Shown one piece after another: positions 18,565 through 26,533 of a stretch of 64,000 nucleotides of DNA. The notes beneath the pieces were generated by a model that saw only the letters and a list, made by a program, of their open reading frames with translations, was not told the DNA's origin and did no database searches. The stretch is from Lachnoclostridium sp. GTDB lineage: Bacteria > Bacillota > Clostridia > Lachnospirales > Lachnospiraceae. Numbering within the stretch: the stretch's first letter is position 1; every line of letters starts with the position of its first letter. The stretch lies in assembly GCA_021770065.1 (NCBI GenBank), contig JAETRR010000006.1, positions 18,483-82,482 of the forward strand, given 5' to 3'. A program made the position numbers and the translations under genes.

Positions 18565-19552
18565 AAGAAGAGTTCTGACTGCCGGTATTCTGCTTGGTGC
18601 GGCGGCGGTTCTGGGGCTCTGGTACTGGCAGAGCCACAGAGAAAGCTCCAGGCCCCTAAAAATAGTGCTGATTCAGAAGGCGGTAGACGATACAGACTTC
18701 TGGACCAGTATCTATGAAGGCGGGCAGATGGCGGCGAATGAGCTGGGCGCAGAGCTGACTGTCATGGGGCCCCGGCGTGAGAGTGAAACAGAGCTTCAGC
18801 ATCAGATGATACTGGAAGCGATTGAGGAAAAGCCGGATGCCATTGCCCTGACACCCAGCAGCTTTGAGGAAACCATACCCTATGCGGAGCAGATCGAAGC
18901 GGCAGGGATCACCCTGGTGCTGATGGATTCCACTATGAAGAAGGATATGGGGAAATCGCTGATTGCAACGGACAATTACGCGGCGGGATATAAAATGGGC
19001 TTTTATATGAAGCAGTTTGTGGATGCGGATACGGTAATCGGAGTTGTGGGGCATGTAAAGGGGACTTCCACGGCAACGGAGCGTGAGCGCGGGTTCAGGG
19101 CAGGGCTGGGAGATGCGCAGGAACAGATTGCCGAGGTGGTATTCTGCGATTCCTCTGCGGAGAAAGCATATGAGCTTACCTGTGAACTTATGAAAACATA
19201 TCCGGATATGAATTTGATTGTGGGGCTTAATGAATATTCGGCTGTGGGCGCAGCCCTTGCGGTGAAGGAACTGGGGCGTTCCGCGGACTGCCACATGGCG
19301 GGCTTCGACAGCTCCTTTGAGGAAATCCAGCTTCTGGAGGAAGGGGTTTTCGATGCCATCGTGATTCAGAAGCCGTTTAATATGGGCTATCTGGGAATTG
19401 AGACGGCCGTGAAAGCCGCCCAGGGAAAAGAGGTAGAGCCGTATGTGGATTCGGGATCGGAGCTGATTACAAAGGAAAATATGTACACGGAAGAAAATCA
19501 GAAATTATTATTTCCGTTCTTCGGAAAACGTAAAGGGGCTGCCGCAAAATAA
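18551..19552 (+). CDS. Membrane-anchored periplasmic-type sugar-binding protein, probable sensor partner
   Basis: The start at 18551 follows GGAGGGAAGTG; the product has 333 residues. The N-terminus is a single hydrophobic helix (about 8-26) with no lipobox, so the protein looks like an uncleaved membrane anchor rather than a lipoprotein. The rest is a Peripla_BP_4 sugar-binding fold (IVLIQKAVDDTDFWTSIYEG, IALTPSSFEE, IATDNYAAGYKMG, VGLNEYSAVGAALAV). It overlaps the YesM gene. By analogy with the XylFII-LytS-YesN systems of clostridia, it probably presents sugar to the kinase. It differs from the lipoprotein at 24650, which feeds the transporter. Confidence 0.82.
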   Translation: MGSYKRRVLTAGILLGAAAVLGLWYWQSHRESSRPLKIVLIQKAVDDTDFWTSIYEGGQMAANELGAELTVMGPRRESETELQHQMILEAIEEKPDAIALTPSSFEETIPYAEQIEAAGITLVLMDSTMKKDMGKSLIATDNYAAGYKMGFYMKQFVDADTVIGVVGHVKGTSTATERERGFRAGLGDAQEQIAEVVFCDSSAEKAYELTCELMKTYPDMNLIVGLNEYSAVGAALAVKELGRSADCHMAGFDSSFEEIQLLEEGVFDAIVIQKPFNMGYLGIETAVKAAQGKEVEPYVDSGSELITKENMYTEENQKLLFPFFGKRKGAAAK

Positions 19553-19565
19553 GGCAGCCCTTCTG
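19536..19565. terminator. Hairpin between convergent genes
   Basis: GGGCTGCC and GGCAGCCC pair around a 9-base loop that contains the stop codon of the sugar-binding gene. The T-tract is weak, so this is a possible bidirectional terminator. Confidence 0.45.
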
Positions 19566-19597
19566 CTGCTTTTGACAGGAAAAGAGAAAAGCCTTTA

Positions 19598-20488
19598 TCA
19601 CTTCTTTTTGAATTGTCCGTGTGTTTTCCGGTAAAGGCCCGGCGGGACGCCCCGGGCTTCTTTGAATAATTTCCCAAAATAGGCGCTGTTGGAGAAGCCT
19701 GTCTGAAGGGCGATGTCCAGGACAGAGGCATCCGTGGTGCGCAGCAGGCGCTCGGCCGATTCAATACGGTAATCAAGGAGATATTCAAAGGGCGTCCGGT
19801 GAATGCTGCTGCGAAAGCAGCGCAGACACTCGCTCTTGCTGACGGAGGCGGAACGGGCAATGTCCTCAAGCGAGAGCTTTTCCCGGTAATTCTGCTGAAT
19901 AAAGGCAATCATGGTCTGGATGCGGTCCTGAGAGACGCCTTTGACAGAGCCGGAAGGCACTTCTGTATTCTGAAGCTCTTCAAGGAGAAGAAGCCAGATC
20001 TCGGAAAATATGTTCCGCGTCTGGAATTCTGTGTTCTCCTTCTTCTGAAGCAGGGCGGCACGGCGCAGAAGTTCCAGGAGCTTCTTCTGGCATGCGTCTG
20101 TTCCGCGGAATTCCAGAAGCTCCAGGTGCTTATTCTGGAGGACCGGTTCCAGATATTTTGTAGAAAATATGCTTTTAAAATGGCCGCCCAGAAAGGCGGG
20201 ATGGAAAAGGTGGGAATCTACAATACAGGGCTGGCCTTCCTCAGAAGAAGCCAGGGTGCAGAGAATATTGGTATTAATAAAAAAAGCTTCACCTTTCTTA
20301 AAGACACAGCTTTGATTGGCTGTGGTAAATACGGCAGTGCCGCTTACAATATAATTAAATTCCAGTTCCTCATGCCAGTGCCAGGGAACCCTGGTATCTG
20401 CCAGGTTTATATGGTGGAAGGCGTAAGGATATTCGGTTGTCAGACCTTCGATCTCTTCGGATTGATTTTCCCGGATTCGGATTTTCAC
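19598..20488 (-). CDS. AraC-family transcriptional regulator
   Basis: A 296-residue regulator with an N-terminal cupin sugar-binding half (DTRVPWHWHEELEFNYIVSG, then FKKGEAFFINTNI) and two C-terminal helix-turn-helix motifs (EKLSLEDIARSASVSKSECL and SVLDIALQTGFSNSAYFGKL). The cupin histidine pattern HWHEE is typical of regulators that bind a saccharide. It is transcribed divergently from the sugar ABC operon and converges with the YesMN operon, so the divergent operon at 21048 is its likely target. Confidence 0.9.
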   Translation of the reverse strand: MKIRIRENQSEEIEGLTTEYPYAFHHINLADTRVPWHWHEELEFNYIVSGTAVFTTANQSCVFKKGEAFFINTNILCTLASSEEGQPCIVDSHLFHPAFLGGHFKSIFSTKYLEPVLQNKHLELLEFRGTDACQKKLLELLRRAALLQKKENTEFQTRNIFSEIWLLLLEELQNTEVPSGSVKGVSQDRIQTMIAFIQQNYREKLSLEDIARSASVSKSECLRCFRSSIHRTPFEYLLDYRIESAERLLRTTDASVLDIALQTGFSNSAYFGKLFKEARGVPPGLYRKTHGQFKKK

Positions 20489-20575
20489 AGCTGCTCCTAT
20501 TTTAATAAAAAATGGGTTAATTTGGCGATATACTTATATTTTATTGCGATATTTATATAGTTTATATGTAAATTT

Positions 20576-20806
20576 GTGATTATAATTATAGTAAAGAAAG
20601 GGGAAGAAGTAAAGGGGGAATTCACAATTTTCTTTGAAACCTTTGAGAAGCTGAAACAGTTTGCAGCCCAGAACCCGGAGAAACTGGAGGAATTGACGGA
20701 AGAGGGGCTCGCATATTGGATGAACAGAAAAAGCGAGGTGAAACGGGATGACAGTAATGATAATAGCGGGAGTTTTCTTGTGCACGATGGGCCTTTGTGT
20801 GTTTGA
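20576..20806 (+). CDS. Possible small protein, unknown
   Basis: An open frame of up to 76 codons starting at a GTG, with the core FFETFEKLKQFAAQNPEKLEE. The composition is that of a real helical protein rather than a shadow. No good ribosome binding site precedes the GTG, and a TATAAT at 20581 suggests transcription may begin inside the frame; the purine-rich AAGGGGGAA at 20611 could support a later non-ATG start. It overlaps the 25-codon frame at 20748. Confidence 0.3.
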   Translation: MIIIIVKKGEEVKGEFTIFFETFEKLKQFAAQNPEKLEELTEEGLAYWMNRKSEVKRDDSNDNSGSFLVHDGPLCV

Positions 20807-20825
20807 GGAGCGGCTTTCCAGGTAA
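20748..20825 (+). CDS. Putative 25-residue membrane peptide
   Basis: An ATG at 20748 with GAGGTG eight bases upstream opens a 25-codon frame. The peptide is MTVMIIAGVFLCTMGLCVFE followed by five residues, ERLSR: one hydrophobic helix with a charged C-terminus, the form of a genuine small membrane protein. The end of the preceding small frame overlaps it, and a strong terminator follows at 20874. Function unknown. Confidence 0.4.
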   Translation: MTVMIIAGVFLCTMGLCVFEERLSR

Positions 20826-20873
20826 AAGCTGCTGGTAAAAAGTCTCTAAAAATGAAATAGTTATATAGAAAAT

Positions 20874-20914
20874 AGTCACAAATCTTGTATTTCTATGGTT
20901 TGTGACTGTTTTTT
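20874..20914 (+). terminator. Rho-independent terminator before the sugar ABC operon
   Basis: AGTCACAAA (20874-20882) pairs perfectly with TTTGTGACT (20899-20907) and is followed by GTTTTTT. Confidence 0.8.
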
Positions 20915-20972
20915 CGTAAAATATTTACCTTTTCCAAGAGGATTTTCTATTACTTTATTCATAATTTGGACA

Positions 20973-21020
20973 TATAATAGACATAAATTCAACGGATAGA
21001 CAAGGCGCCTTTGACGCCTT
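20973..21020 (+). promoter_or_regulatory. Promoter -10 and leader hairpin of the sugar ABC operon
   Basis: A consensus TATAAT (20973-20978) has only a poor -35 (TTACTT at 20950), consistent with an activator-dependent promoter under YesN or AraC control. The leader contains a small hairpin, AAGGCG/CGCCTT at 21002-21020, followed by three Ts, ahead of the GTG start. Confidence 0.45.
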
Positions 21021-21047
21021 TTCGACGGGTGTATTGGAGGGAAAAAG

Positions 21048-22049
21048 GTGGAAAAAATTAAACAAAATGCAATCGTGAAAAAGATTGGGTTTAACCGGGT
21101 GGTGCTGTTGTGTGTTATGGTGCTGCTGTATCTTCTGTTTGCGCTCATTACACCGATGGTCAAGGCAAATGCAAGCTTTGTGAGCTATGCGCGTATGGTC
21201 AGCGCTCTGAAGTATGCATATTTCCTGGGATTTTTATCTCTGGGAGTTACCTTCGTGATTGCCACCGGCGGAATTGACTTTTCGATTGGACCGGTAATGT
21301 TCTGCGCAGCTTTGATATCGGGATATCTTCTGACAGCGAAGGGATGGCCTCTGGCGCTTTGCCTGCTGGTATGTATCCTGGTGGGAACGGCATTCGGAAT
21401 TCTCAACGGAGTTCTGGTGGCTTACGCGGGACTGCCGTCTTTCATTACATCTATGGCGAGTATGATGCTTGCCAAGGGTATCGGTTCCGTGTGTACCAAG
21501 ACCCAGTCAGTGAGCTGGCCTCAGCTGGCGGATGCCAACGGCTGGTACCGCAACCTGGTAGGGATTAAGATGGGCAGCGGGGAATTCCCGACCGGACTTG
21601 TTCTTTTGATTCTGGGAGCCGTCATCTGTGCGATTATTCTGAATAAGACCATGGCAGGGCGCTATATTCTTTCCATCGGAAGCAACCGGGAAGCGGTGCG
21701 CCTCTCCGGTGTAAATACAAAGAGATGGGAGACCCTGGCATATATCATCTGCGGCACCCTGGCCGGAATGGCAGCCATCTTCTATGTGGCAAAGAATACC
21801 ACCGTTCTTCCGGGCCTGGGCGATGCTTTCAACAACGAAGCCATTGCCGGCTGTGTAATGGGGGGCACCTCCATGACCGGCGGCGTTGCATCTATCGGAG
21901 GAACCTTGATCGGCGTGCTGATCATTGCACTTCTGCAGGAAGGCATCCTGGCCATGGGCTTCCAGATTCATTATCAGTATATTATCACCGGATTGATTGT
22001 TCTGGTAGTAGTATGGGCTGACCTGCGCAGCAGACGCAGACGCAATTAA
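21048..22049 (+). CDS. Sugar ABC transporter permease 1 (RbsC/BPD_transp_2 family)
   Basis: A 333-residue inner-membrane permease with a GTG start preceded by TTGGAGGGAAA. About eight to ten TM helices are visible, with the family motifs GVTFVIATGGIDFSIGPVM and FGILNGVLVAYAGLPSFITS, and the cytoplasmic coupling region IGSNREAVRLSGVNTKRWE. It is the first gene of an operon encoding permease, ATPase, second permease and binding lipoprotein. The presence of two different permease genes suggests a heterodimeric channel. The ligand is likely a pentose, hexose or deoxyhexose; the downstream FucU homologue points to a fucose-like sugar. Confidence 0.92.
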   Translation: MEKIKQNAIVKKIGFNRVVLLCVMVLLYLLFALITPMVKANASFVSYARMVSALKYAYFLGFLSLGVTFVIATGGIDFSIGPVMFCAALISGYLLTAKGWPLALCLLVCILVGTAFGILNGVLVAYAGLPSFITSMASMMLAKGIGSVCTKTQSVSWPQLADANGWYRNLVGIKMGSGEFPTGLVLLILGAVICAIILNKTMAGRYILSIGSNREAVRLSGVNTKRWETLAYIICGTLAGMAAIFYVAKNTTVLPGLGDAFNNEAIAGCVMGGTSMTGGVASIGGTLIGVLIIALLQEGILAMGFQIHYQYIITGLIVLVVVWADLRSRRRRN

Positions 22050-22070
22050 GCGGAAGGGGGAAGATAAGAA

Positions 22071-23564
22071 ATGGGCGACGTTATTTTAACCATGAAAGGC
22101 ATTGACAAATCGTTCCCCGGCGTACATGCGCTGGATCACGTAGACCTGGAGGTCAGAAAGGGTGAAGTCCACGCACTGATGGGCGAGAACGGTGCCGGAA
22201 AATCCACCTTGATGAAGGTTCTGACAGGTATCTATTCCAAGGATGAAGGTACGATTACATATGAGGGAAAAGAAGTAGAATTTTCCAATCCGAGAGCAGC
22301 CCAGGATGCGGGTATTGTGATTGTTCATCAGGAGCTGAATATGCTGGGACACCTGACGGTGGCACAGAACATCTTCATCGGCCGTGAGATTATGAACGGT
22401 AAGCTGATTGATGATAAGAAGATGAATGAGGAGGCCGCAAAGCTGTTTGACCAGCTTGGCATTGACATTGACCCCAAGGAGACAATGAGCCGCCTGACTG
22501 TTGGAAAGCAGCAGATGTGTGAGATTGCAAAGGCTATCTCCCATGAGGCCAAAGTTATTATCTTTGACGAACCCTCTGCCGCACTGACAGAGGCAGAGAT
22601 TGAGGAGCTGTTTAAGATTATCCGGGATCTGCGGGATAAGCAGATGGGGATTGTATATATTTCCCACCGTATGGATGAAATCAAGGTGATTACCGACAGG
22701 GTAACAGTCATGCGTGACGGCGGCTACGTGGGAACTCTGATTACCAAGGACAGCACCAAGGACGACATCATCAACATGATGGTAGGCCGTGTTATCTATG
22801 AGGATCCCAAGACCGAAAGCGCGGTGGCAAAAGATGCGCCTGTGGTGCTTAAGGTAGAGCATCTGAATGCGGGCAGAATGGTCCGGGATGTAAGCTTTGA
22901 GCTGAGAAAAGGAGAGATCCTGGGCTTCTCGGGACTTATGGGAGCCGGGCGGACGGAGACGGCCAGAGCGCTCTTCGGGGCAGATCCCAAGGAGAGCGGC
23001 GATATATACGTAAACGGCCAGAAGGTAGACATAAAGACGCCGCAGGATGCGGTAAAATGCGGAATCGGCTATCTTTCCGAGGACCGGAAACGCTATGGAA
23101 TCGTAGTAGATAAGACCGTGGCGGAGAATTCTACCATGGCAAGCCTGGAAAGCTTTATGAAGGGCATGTTCATTGATAAGAAGAAAGAGAACCAGATAGC
23201 CCAGCAGTATGTGGAGACTCTGAAGACAAAGACTCCCGGCGTGGATCAGCTTGTTGTGAACCTTTCCGGAGGAAATCAGCAGAAGGTGGTTATCGCCAAG
23301 TGGCTGGTCCGTAACTGTGACATCCTGATTTTTGACGAGCCTACCCGCGGTATTGACGTAGGAGCGAAGAGTGAAATCTATCAGCTGATGAATGAGCTGG
23401 TGGCGGAAGGAAAGTCCATTATTATGATTTCCTCGGAGATGACGGAGATTCTGCGAATGAGTGACCGGATTGTGGTTATGTGCGAAGGCAGAAAAACCGG
23501 CGAGCTGGATATTGCGGAAGCCACGCAGGAGCGCATCATGCATGCGGCAACGCTTAGGGATTAG
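22071..23564 (+). CDS. Sugar ABC transporter ATP-binding protein (RbsA/MglA type)
   Basis: A 497-residue protein with tandem ABC ATPase domains. The N-half has Walker A GENGAGKSTLMK, a degenerate signature (SRLTVGKQQMCEIAKA) and Walker B VIIFDEPSAAL. The C-half has a modified Walker A (GLMGAGRTETARALFG) and a canonical signature LSGGNQQKVVIAKW with ILIFDEPTRGIDVG. This asymmetry, one hydrolytic and one degenerate site, is normal for the RbsA/MglA/XylG family. It is 21 bases downstream of the first permease. Confidence 0.95.
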   Translation: MGDVILTMKGIDKSFPGVHALDHVDLEVRKGEVHALMGENGAGKSTLMKVLTGIYSKDEGTITYEGKEVEFSNPRAAQDAGIVIVHQELNMLGHLTVAQNIFIGREIMNGKLIDDKKMNEEAAKLFDQLGIDIDPKETMSRLTVGKQQMCEIAKAISHEAKVIIFDEPSAALTEAEIEELFKIIRDLRDKQMGIVYISHRMDEIKVITDRVTVMRDGGYVGTLITKDSTKDDIINMMVGRVIYEDPKTESAVAKDAPVVLKVEHLNAGRMVRDVSFELRKGEILGFSGLMGAGRTETARALFGADPKESGDIYVNGQKVDIKTPQDAVKCGIGYLSEDRKRYGIVVDKTVAENSTMASLESFMKGMFIDKKKENQIAQQYVETLKTKTPGVDQLVVNLSGGNQQKVVIAKWLVRNCDILIFDEPTRGIDVGAKSEIYQLMNELVAEGKSIIMISSEMTEILRMSDRIVVMCEGRKTGELDIAEATQERIMHAATLRD

Positions 23565-23577
23565 GGGGGATGAGACG

Positions 23578-24579
23578 ATGACAGACAAAAAACAGGGAAA
23601 TGCTTTTACAAATAATCCGATTGTGAGAGCAATCGGAGTACAGAAAATCGTTGTCGTAATCGTGCTGATTGCCATGATCCTTTTCTTCAGCGCCATGAGC
23701 CCGGCTTTCCGGCAGTATTCGACACTTCTGAGTATTATGGATTATACCTATTACCTGGCGTTCCTGGGGATAGGAGTTACTTTCTGCCTGATTACCGGCG
23801 GCGTGGATCTTTCCATCGGAACAGGAATGTTCTGTTATGCGCTGATTGGCGGTTATCTGATTAATTATGTACATACACCGGTTATTGTAGGAATTCTGGC
23901 GACCGTGGCATGCGGATTGATAGCAGGTACAATCAATGGACTGATTGTATCAAAAGGAGGCCATGCTCCCTTCCTTGCAACGCTGTGTATGATGATGATT
24001 TTAAGAGGCTTAGGCGCGCTTGTAACCGGCGGAGCCAGTATAACCTGGCCGGGAGCAACGGCTCCAAACGGCTGGACCCGTACACTGTTCAAGATGGATA
24101 TGGGTGGAACGAAGGTTCCCTTAGGCTTTCTGTGGGTGCTGATTCTGGCGGTGGTCATGAGTATCTTTTTGAACAGAAGCAGACCGGGCCGTTATATTAT
24201 CGCAATCGGAAGCAACAAAGAGGCAACCCGCCTGTCCGGCGTCAACGTAGCCGTATATCAGACGCTGGCCTATATTATCTCCGGTTTGTTTACAGGACTT
24301 GCCGCCCTGGCTTACAGCTCGGCTTTCCAGTCCATGACTCCCGGAGGAGGCGGCGGAATTGAGCTGAACGCTATCGGAGGAGCAATTATCGGCGGAACCT
24401 CCATGAGCGGCGGAGCCGGCACCATAGCCGGAACTATCCTGGGCGTGTTCATCATGTCCGTCCTGCAGACGGGACTGCCGCTGATTGGCATACAGGCCAA
24501 TTTCCAGCAGATTATCATTGGCATTGTTTTGATTGTAGCGGTTTATATTGACGTATTGAAGAACAAAAAACTTGCGTAG
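23578..24579 (+). CDS. Sugar ABC transporter permease 2 (RbsC family)
   Basis: The start at 23578 follows GGGGGGATGAG just after the ATPase stop; the product has 333 residues. It has the motifs GVTFCLITGGVDLSIGTGMF, GTINGLIVSKGGHAPFLATL and IGSNKEATRLSGVNVAVYQT. It is clearly paralogous to the first permease but divergent, so the transporter is probably a heterodimer. The operon order is permease, ATPase, permease, binding protein. Confidence 0.93.
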   Translation: MTDKKQGNAFTNNPIVRAIGVQKIVVVIVLIAMILFFSAMSPAFRQYSTLLSIMDYTYYLAFLGIGVTFCLITGGVDLSIGTGMFCYALIGGYLINYVHTPVIVGILATVACGLIAGTINGLIVSKGGHAPFLATLCMMMILRGLGALVTGGASITWPGATAPNGWTRTLFKMDMGGTKVPLGFLWVLILAVVMSIFLNRSRPGRYIIAIGSNKEATRLSGVNVAVYQTLAYIISGLFTGLAALAYSSAFQSMTPGGGGGIELNAIGGAIIGGTSMSGGAGTIAGTILGVFIMSVLQTGLPLIGIQANFQQIIIGIVLIVAVYIDVLKNKKLA

Positions 24580-24649
24580 GTGTTTACTGCATAAGCAGTT
24601 TACATAGAAATGCTCCAATAAGGAGAATAATAAAAGGAGGAACTTAAAC

Positions 24650-25801
24650 ATGAAAAAGAAAGTTTTGGCAGCATTGCTCTCCGCAGCAATGGTAGCAACC
24701 CTGTTAAGCGGCTGCGGCAGCAAGGCTGAGGAGCCTGCAGCACCGGCAGAGACAGAGGCACCGGCAGAGACCGAAGCACCGGCAGAAGCTGAGGAACCGG
24801 CAGAGGCACCTGCAGCAGATGCAGGCAGCATGTCTTTTGAGATTGTTTCCAAAGGTCTGCAGCATCAGTACTGGCAGGCAGTGCTTCAGGGTGTAAACAA
24901 CAAGGCTCAGGAGCTTGGCGTTACCGTCAACTTCGTCGGCCCGGACAGCGAGTCTAACATTGACCAGCAGGTACAGCAGCTTCAGAGTGCTCTGAATGCA
25001 AATCCGACTGCAATCGGACTGGCAGCTCTTGATACCAATTCCGTTATGGATCTGCTTCAGCAGGCAAAGGACGGCGGAATCCCTGTTGTTGGATTTGACT
25101 CTGGTGTTCCGAATGCTCCGGAAGGATCCGTACTGGCTAACTGCGCAACCGACAACTATGCTGCAGGAGAGATGGCAGCTGAGAAGGTTTACGAGGCAGT
25201 TAAGGATCGTATCGACGGAACTGTACGTATCGGCGTTGTAGCACAGGATGCAACCTCTGAGTCCGTTGTAAACCGTGGTCTTGGTTTCATTGACAAATTT
25301 GCCGAGCTGGCAGTGGCTGACGGTCATACTGCTACCGTTATCGGAAACGACAGGTACATCTCTGATTCCAAGTGTGAGAAGACCGAAGGCGCTAACGTAG
25401 TACTTGATGTACGTGTTCCCGCACAGGTTACCTCTGAGCTTTCCGCAGCAGACGCTACCGCTCTGATGAACGAGTCTGATACCATTGCTATCTATGGTTC
25501 CAATGAGCACTCTGCAAACGCAATCATTACCGCAAACGAGAACCTGAGCAAGTGCGGAACTGGCGAAGGCCAGATCGTTGCAGCAGGATTTGACTCTGGC
25601 GCAGCTCAGAAGCAGGCTGTAAAGGACGGCGTTCTTCTTGGTTCCATTACACAGGCTCCTGTAAAGATGGGCGAGATTCTTGTTGAGACTCTGTATGCAG
25701 CAGCTACAGGCGGCACCGTATCTGATACTGATACCGGATGCCAGTGGTATACCGCTGAGAACATTGATGATCCGGATATTGCTCCCAACCTTTATGACTA
25801 A
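24650..25801 (+). CDS. Sugar-binding lipoprotein of the ABC transporter
   Basis: A 383-residue exported lipoprotein with the lipobox LLSGC (Cys22) and a 30-residue low-complexity Pro-Ala-Glu-Thr tether of repeated PAETEA units. The Peripla_BP_4 domain follows (GLQHQYWQAVLQGVNNKAQE, IGLAALDTNSVMDL, CATDNYAAGEMAAEKVY, IYGSNEHSANAIITANENL). Its codon choice is visibly more optimised than that of its neighbours (many GCA, GTA, GTT and CTG codons), as expected for an abundant binding protein. A perfect terminator follows. Confidence 0.95.
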   Translation: MKKKVLAALLSAAMVATLLSGCGSKAEEPAAPAETEAPAETEAPAEAEEPAEAPAADAGSMSFEIVSKGLQHQYWQAVLQGVNNKAQELGVTVNFVGPDSESNIDQQVQQLQSALNANPTAIGLAALDTNSVMDLLQQAKDGGIPVVGFDSGVPNAPEGSVLANCATDNYAAGEMAAEKVYEAVKDRIDGTVRIGVVAQDATSESVVNRGLGFIDKFAELAVADGHTATVIGNDRYISDSKCEKTEGANVVLDVRVPAQVTSELSAADATALMNESDTIAIYGSNEHSANAIITANENLSKCGTGEGQIVAAGFDSGAAQKQAVKDGVLLGSITQAPVKMGEILVETLYAAATGGTVSDTDTGCQWYTAENIDDPDIAPNLYD

Positions 25802-25818
25802 TCTCTTGTTGTAAATAG

Positions 25819-25850
25819 AAAAAGGGCACACCACAAGGTGTGCCCTTTTT
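25819..25850 (+). terminator. Rho-independent terminator of the sugar ABC operon
   Basis: A perfect 14-bp stem AAAAAGGGCACACC / GGTGTGCCCTTTTT surrounds a 4-base loop and ends in the T-tract. Confidence 0.95.
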
Positions 25851-25916
25851 CAAAATAAAATATGACTGGAACAGGAAAATATATTACGGAACTGGAACTG
25901 GAATGGAGGCAGACAT

Positions 25917-26357
25917 ATGTTAAAAGGAATTCCCTCAATTTTATCCCCGGAACTTCTGATGGTTCTCTGCGAGATGGGCCACAGCGACCGTCTGGTAATC
26001 TCGGACGGCAACTTCCCTGCAGAGTCCATGGGAAAAGACGCTATTGTGATCCGCTGCGACGGCCATGGGGTGCCGGAGCTTTTGGAGGCTATATTAAAGG
26101 TATTCCCGCTGGATACCTATGTGGAGCATCCGGTGAACCTTATGGAGGTTATGCCCGGGGATGATGTGGAGACTCCGATTTGGGACACCTACAAAGAGAT
26201 TATCACAAAGTACGATGAAAGAGGAGCTGCCTGTGTGGGCAATATCGAGCGGTTCAAATTCTACGATGAAGCAAAAACAGCTTATGCAATCATTGCCACC
26301 GGCGAAAAAGCTCTGTATGCCAATGTGATGCTTCAAAAAGGTGTTGTTGTGGAGTAA
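25917..26357 (+). CDS. fucU: L-fucose mutarotase, RbsD/FucU family
   Basis: This 146-residue protein aligns closely with FucU: an N-terminal MLKGIPSILSPELL, the catalytic loop CEMGHSDRLVISDGNFPAES (His22), and the C-terminal IERFKFYDEAKTAYAIIATG. FucU interconverts the anomers of L-fucose (and of similar sugars) inside the cell before isomerisation. Length is standard. It follows the sugar ABC operon terminator by about 65 bases and may be reached by read-through or its own promoter. It is the best clue that the transporter upstream carries fucose or a fucose-like sugar. Confidence 0.9.
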   Translation: MLKGIPSILSPELLMVLCEMGHSDRLVISDGNFPAESMGKDAIVIRCDGHGVPELLEAILKVFPLDTYVEHPVNLMEVMPGDDVETPIWDTYKEIITKYDERGAACVGNIERFKFYDEAKTAYAIIATGEKALYANVMLQKGVVVE

Positions 26358-26401
26358 TCTTAACAAAAACATATAAGTTTCTTAAGAATTCTTATCTTTT
26401 G

Positions 26402-26431
26402 GGGATATGCCTTGCGGTATATCCCTTTTTT
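26402..26431 (+). terminator. Rho-independent terminator after fucU
   Basis: GGGATATGCC pairs with GGTATATCCC (one G-U pair) around loop TTGC, followed by seven Ts. Confidence 0.85.
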
Positions 26432-26533
26432 GTTTATACTGATAAGCATTAGAATTATGTAAAGCAGATGAGAGGGGGAAAGCCGGATTCAGAGGGGGAA
26501 ATGCAGCCGTGGGCGTATGAGGAGTAAAATAAA

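Noticed and set aside
22086..23696. A 536-codon open frame antisense to the sugar ABC ATPase gene
   Set aside because: It lies wholly opposite a clearly conserved ATPase, has Cys/His/Leu-rich noise composition and no family motif or ribosome binding site.
24720..24830. Short tandem repeat coding for PAETEA units
   Set aside because: It is the normal low-complexity tether after the lipobox of a clostridial binding lipoprotein, not an independent repeat element.
24704..25834. A 376-codon open frame antisense to the sugar-binding lipoprotein
   Set aside because: The lipoprotein is unmistakable on the other strand; the antisense product is low-complexity and cysteine-rich, a by-product of biased codon use.
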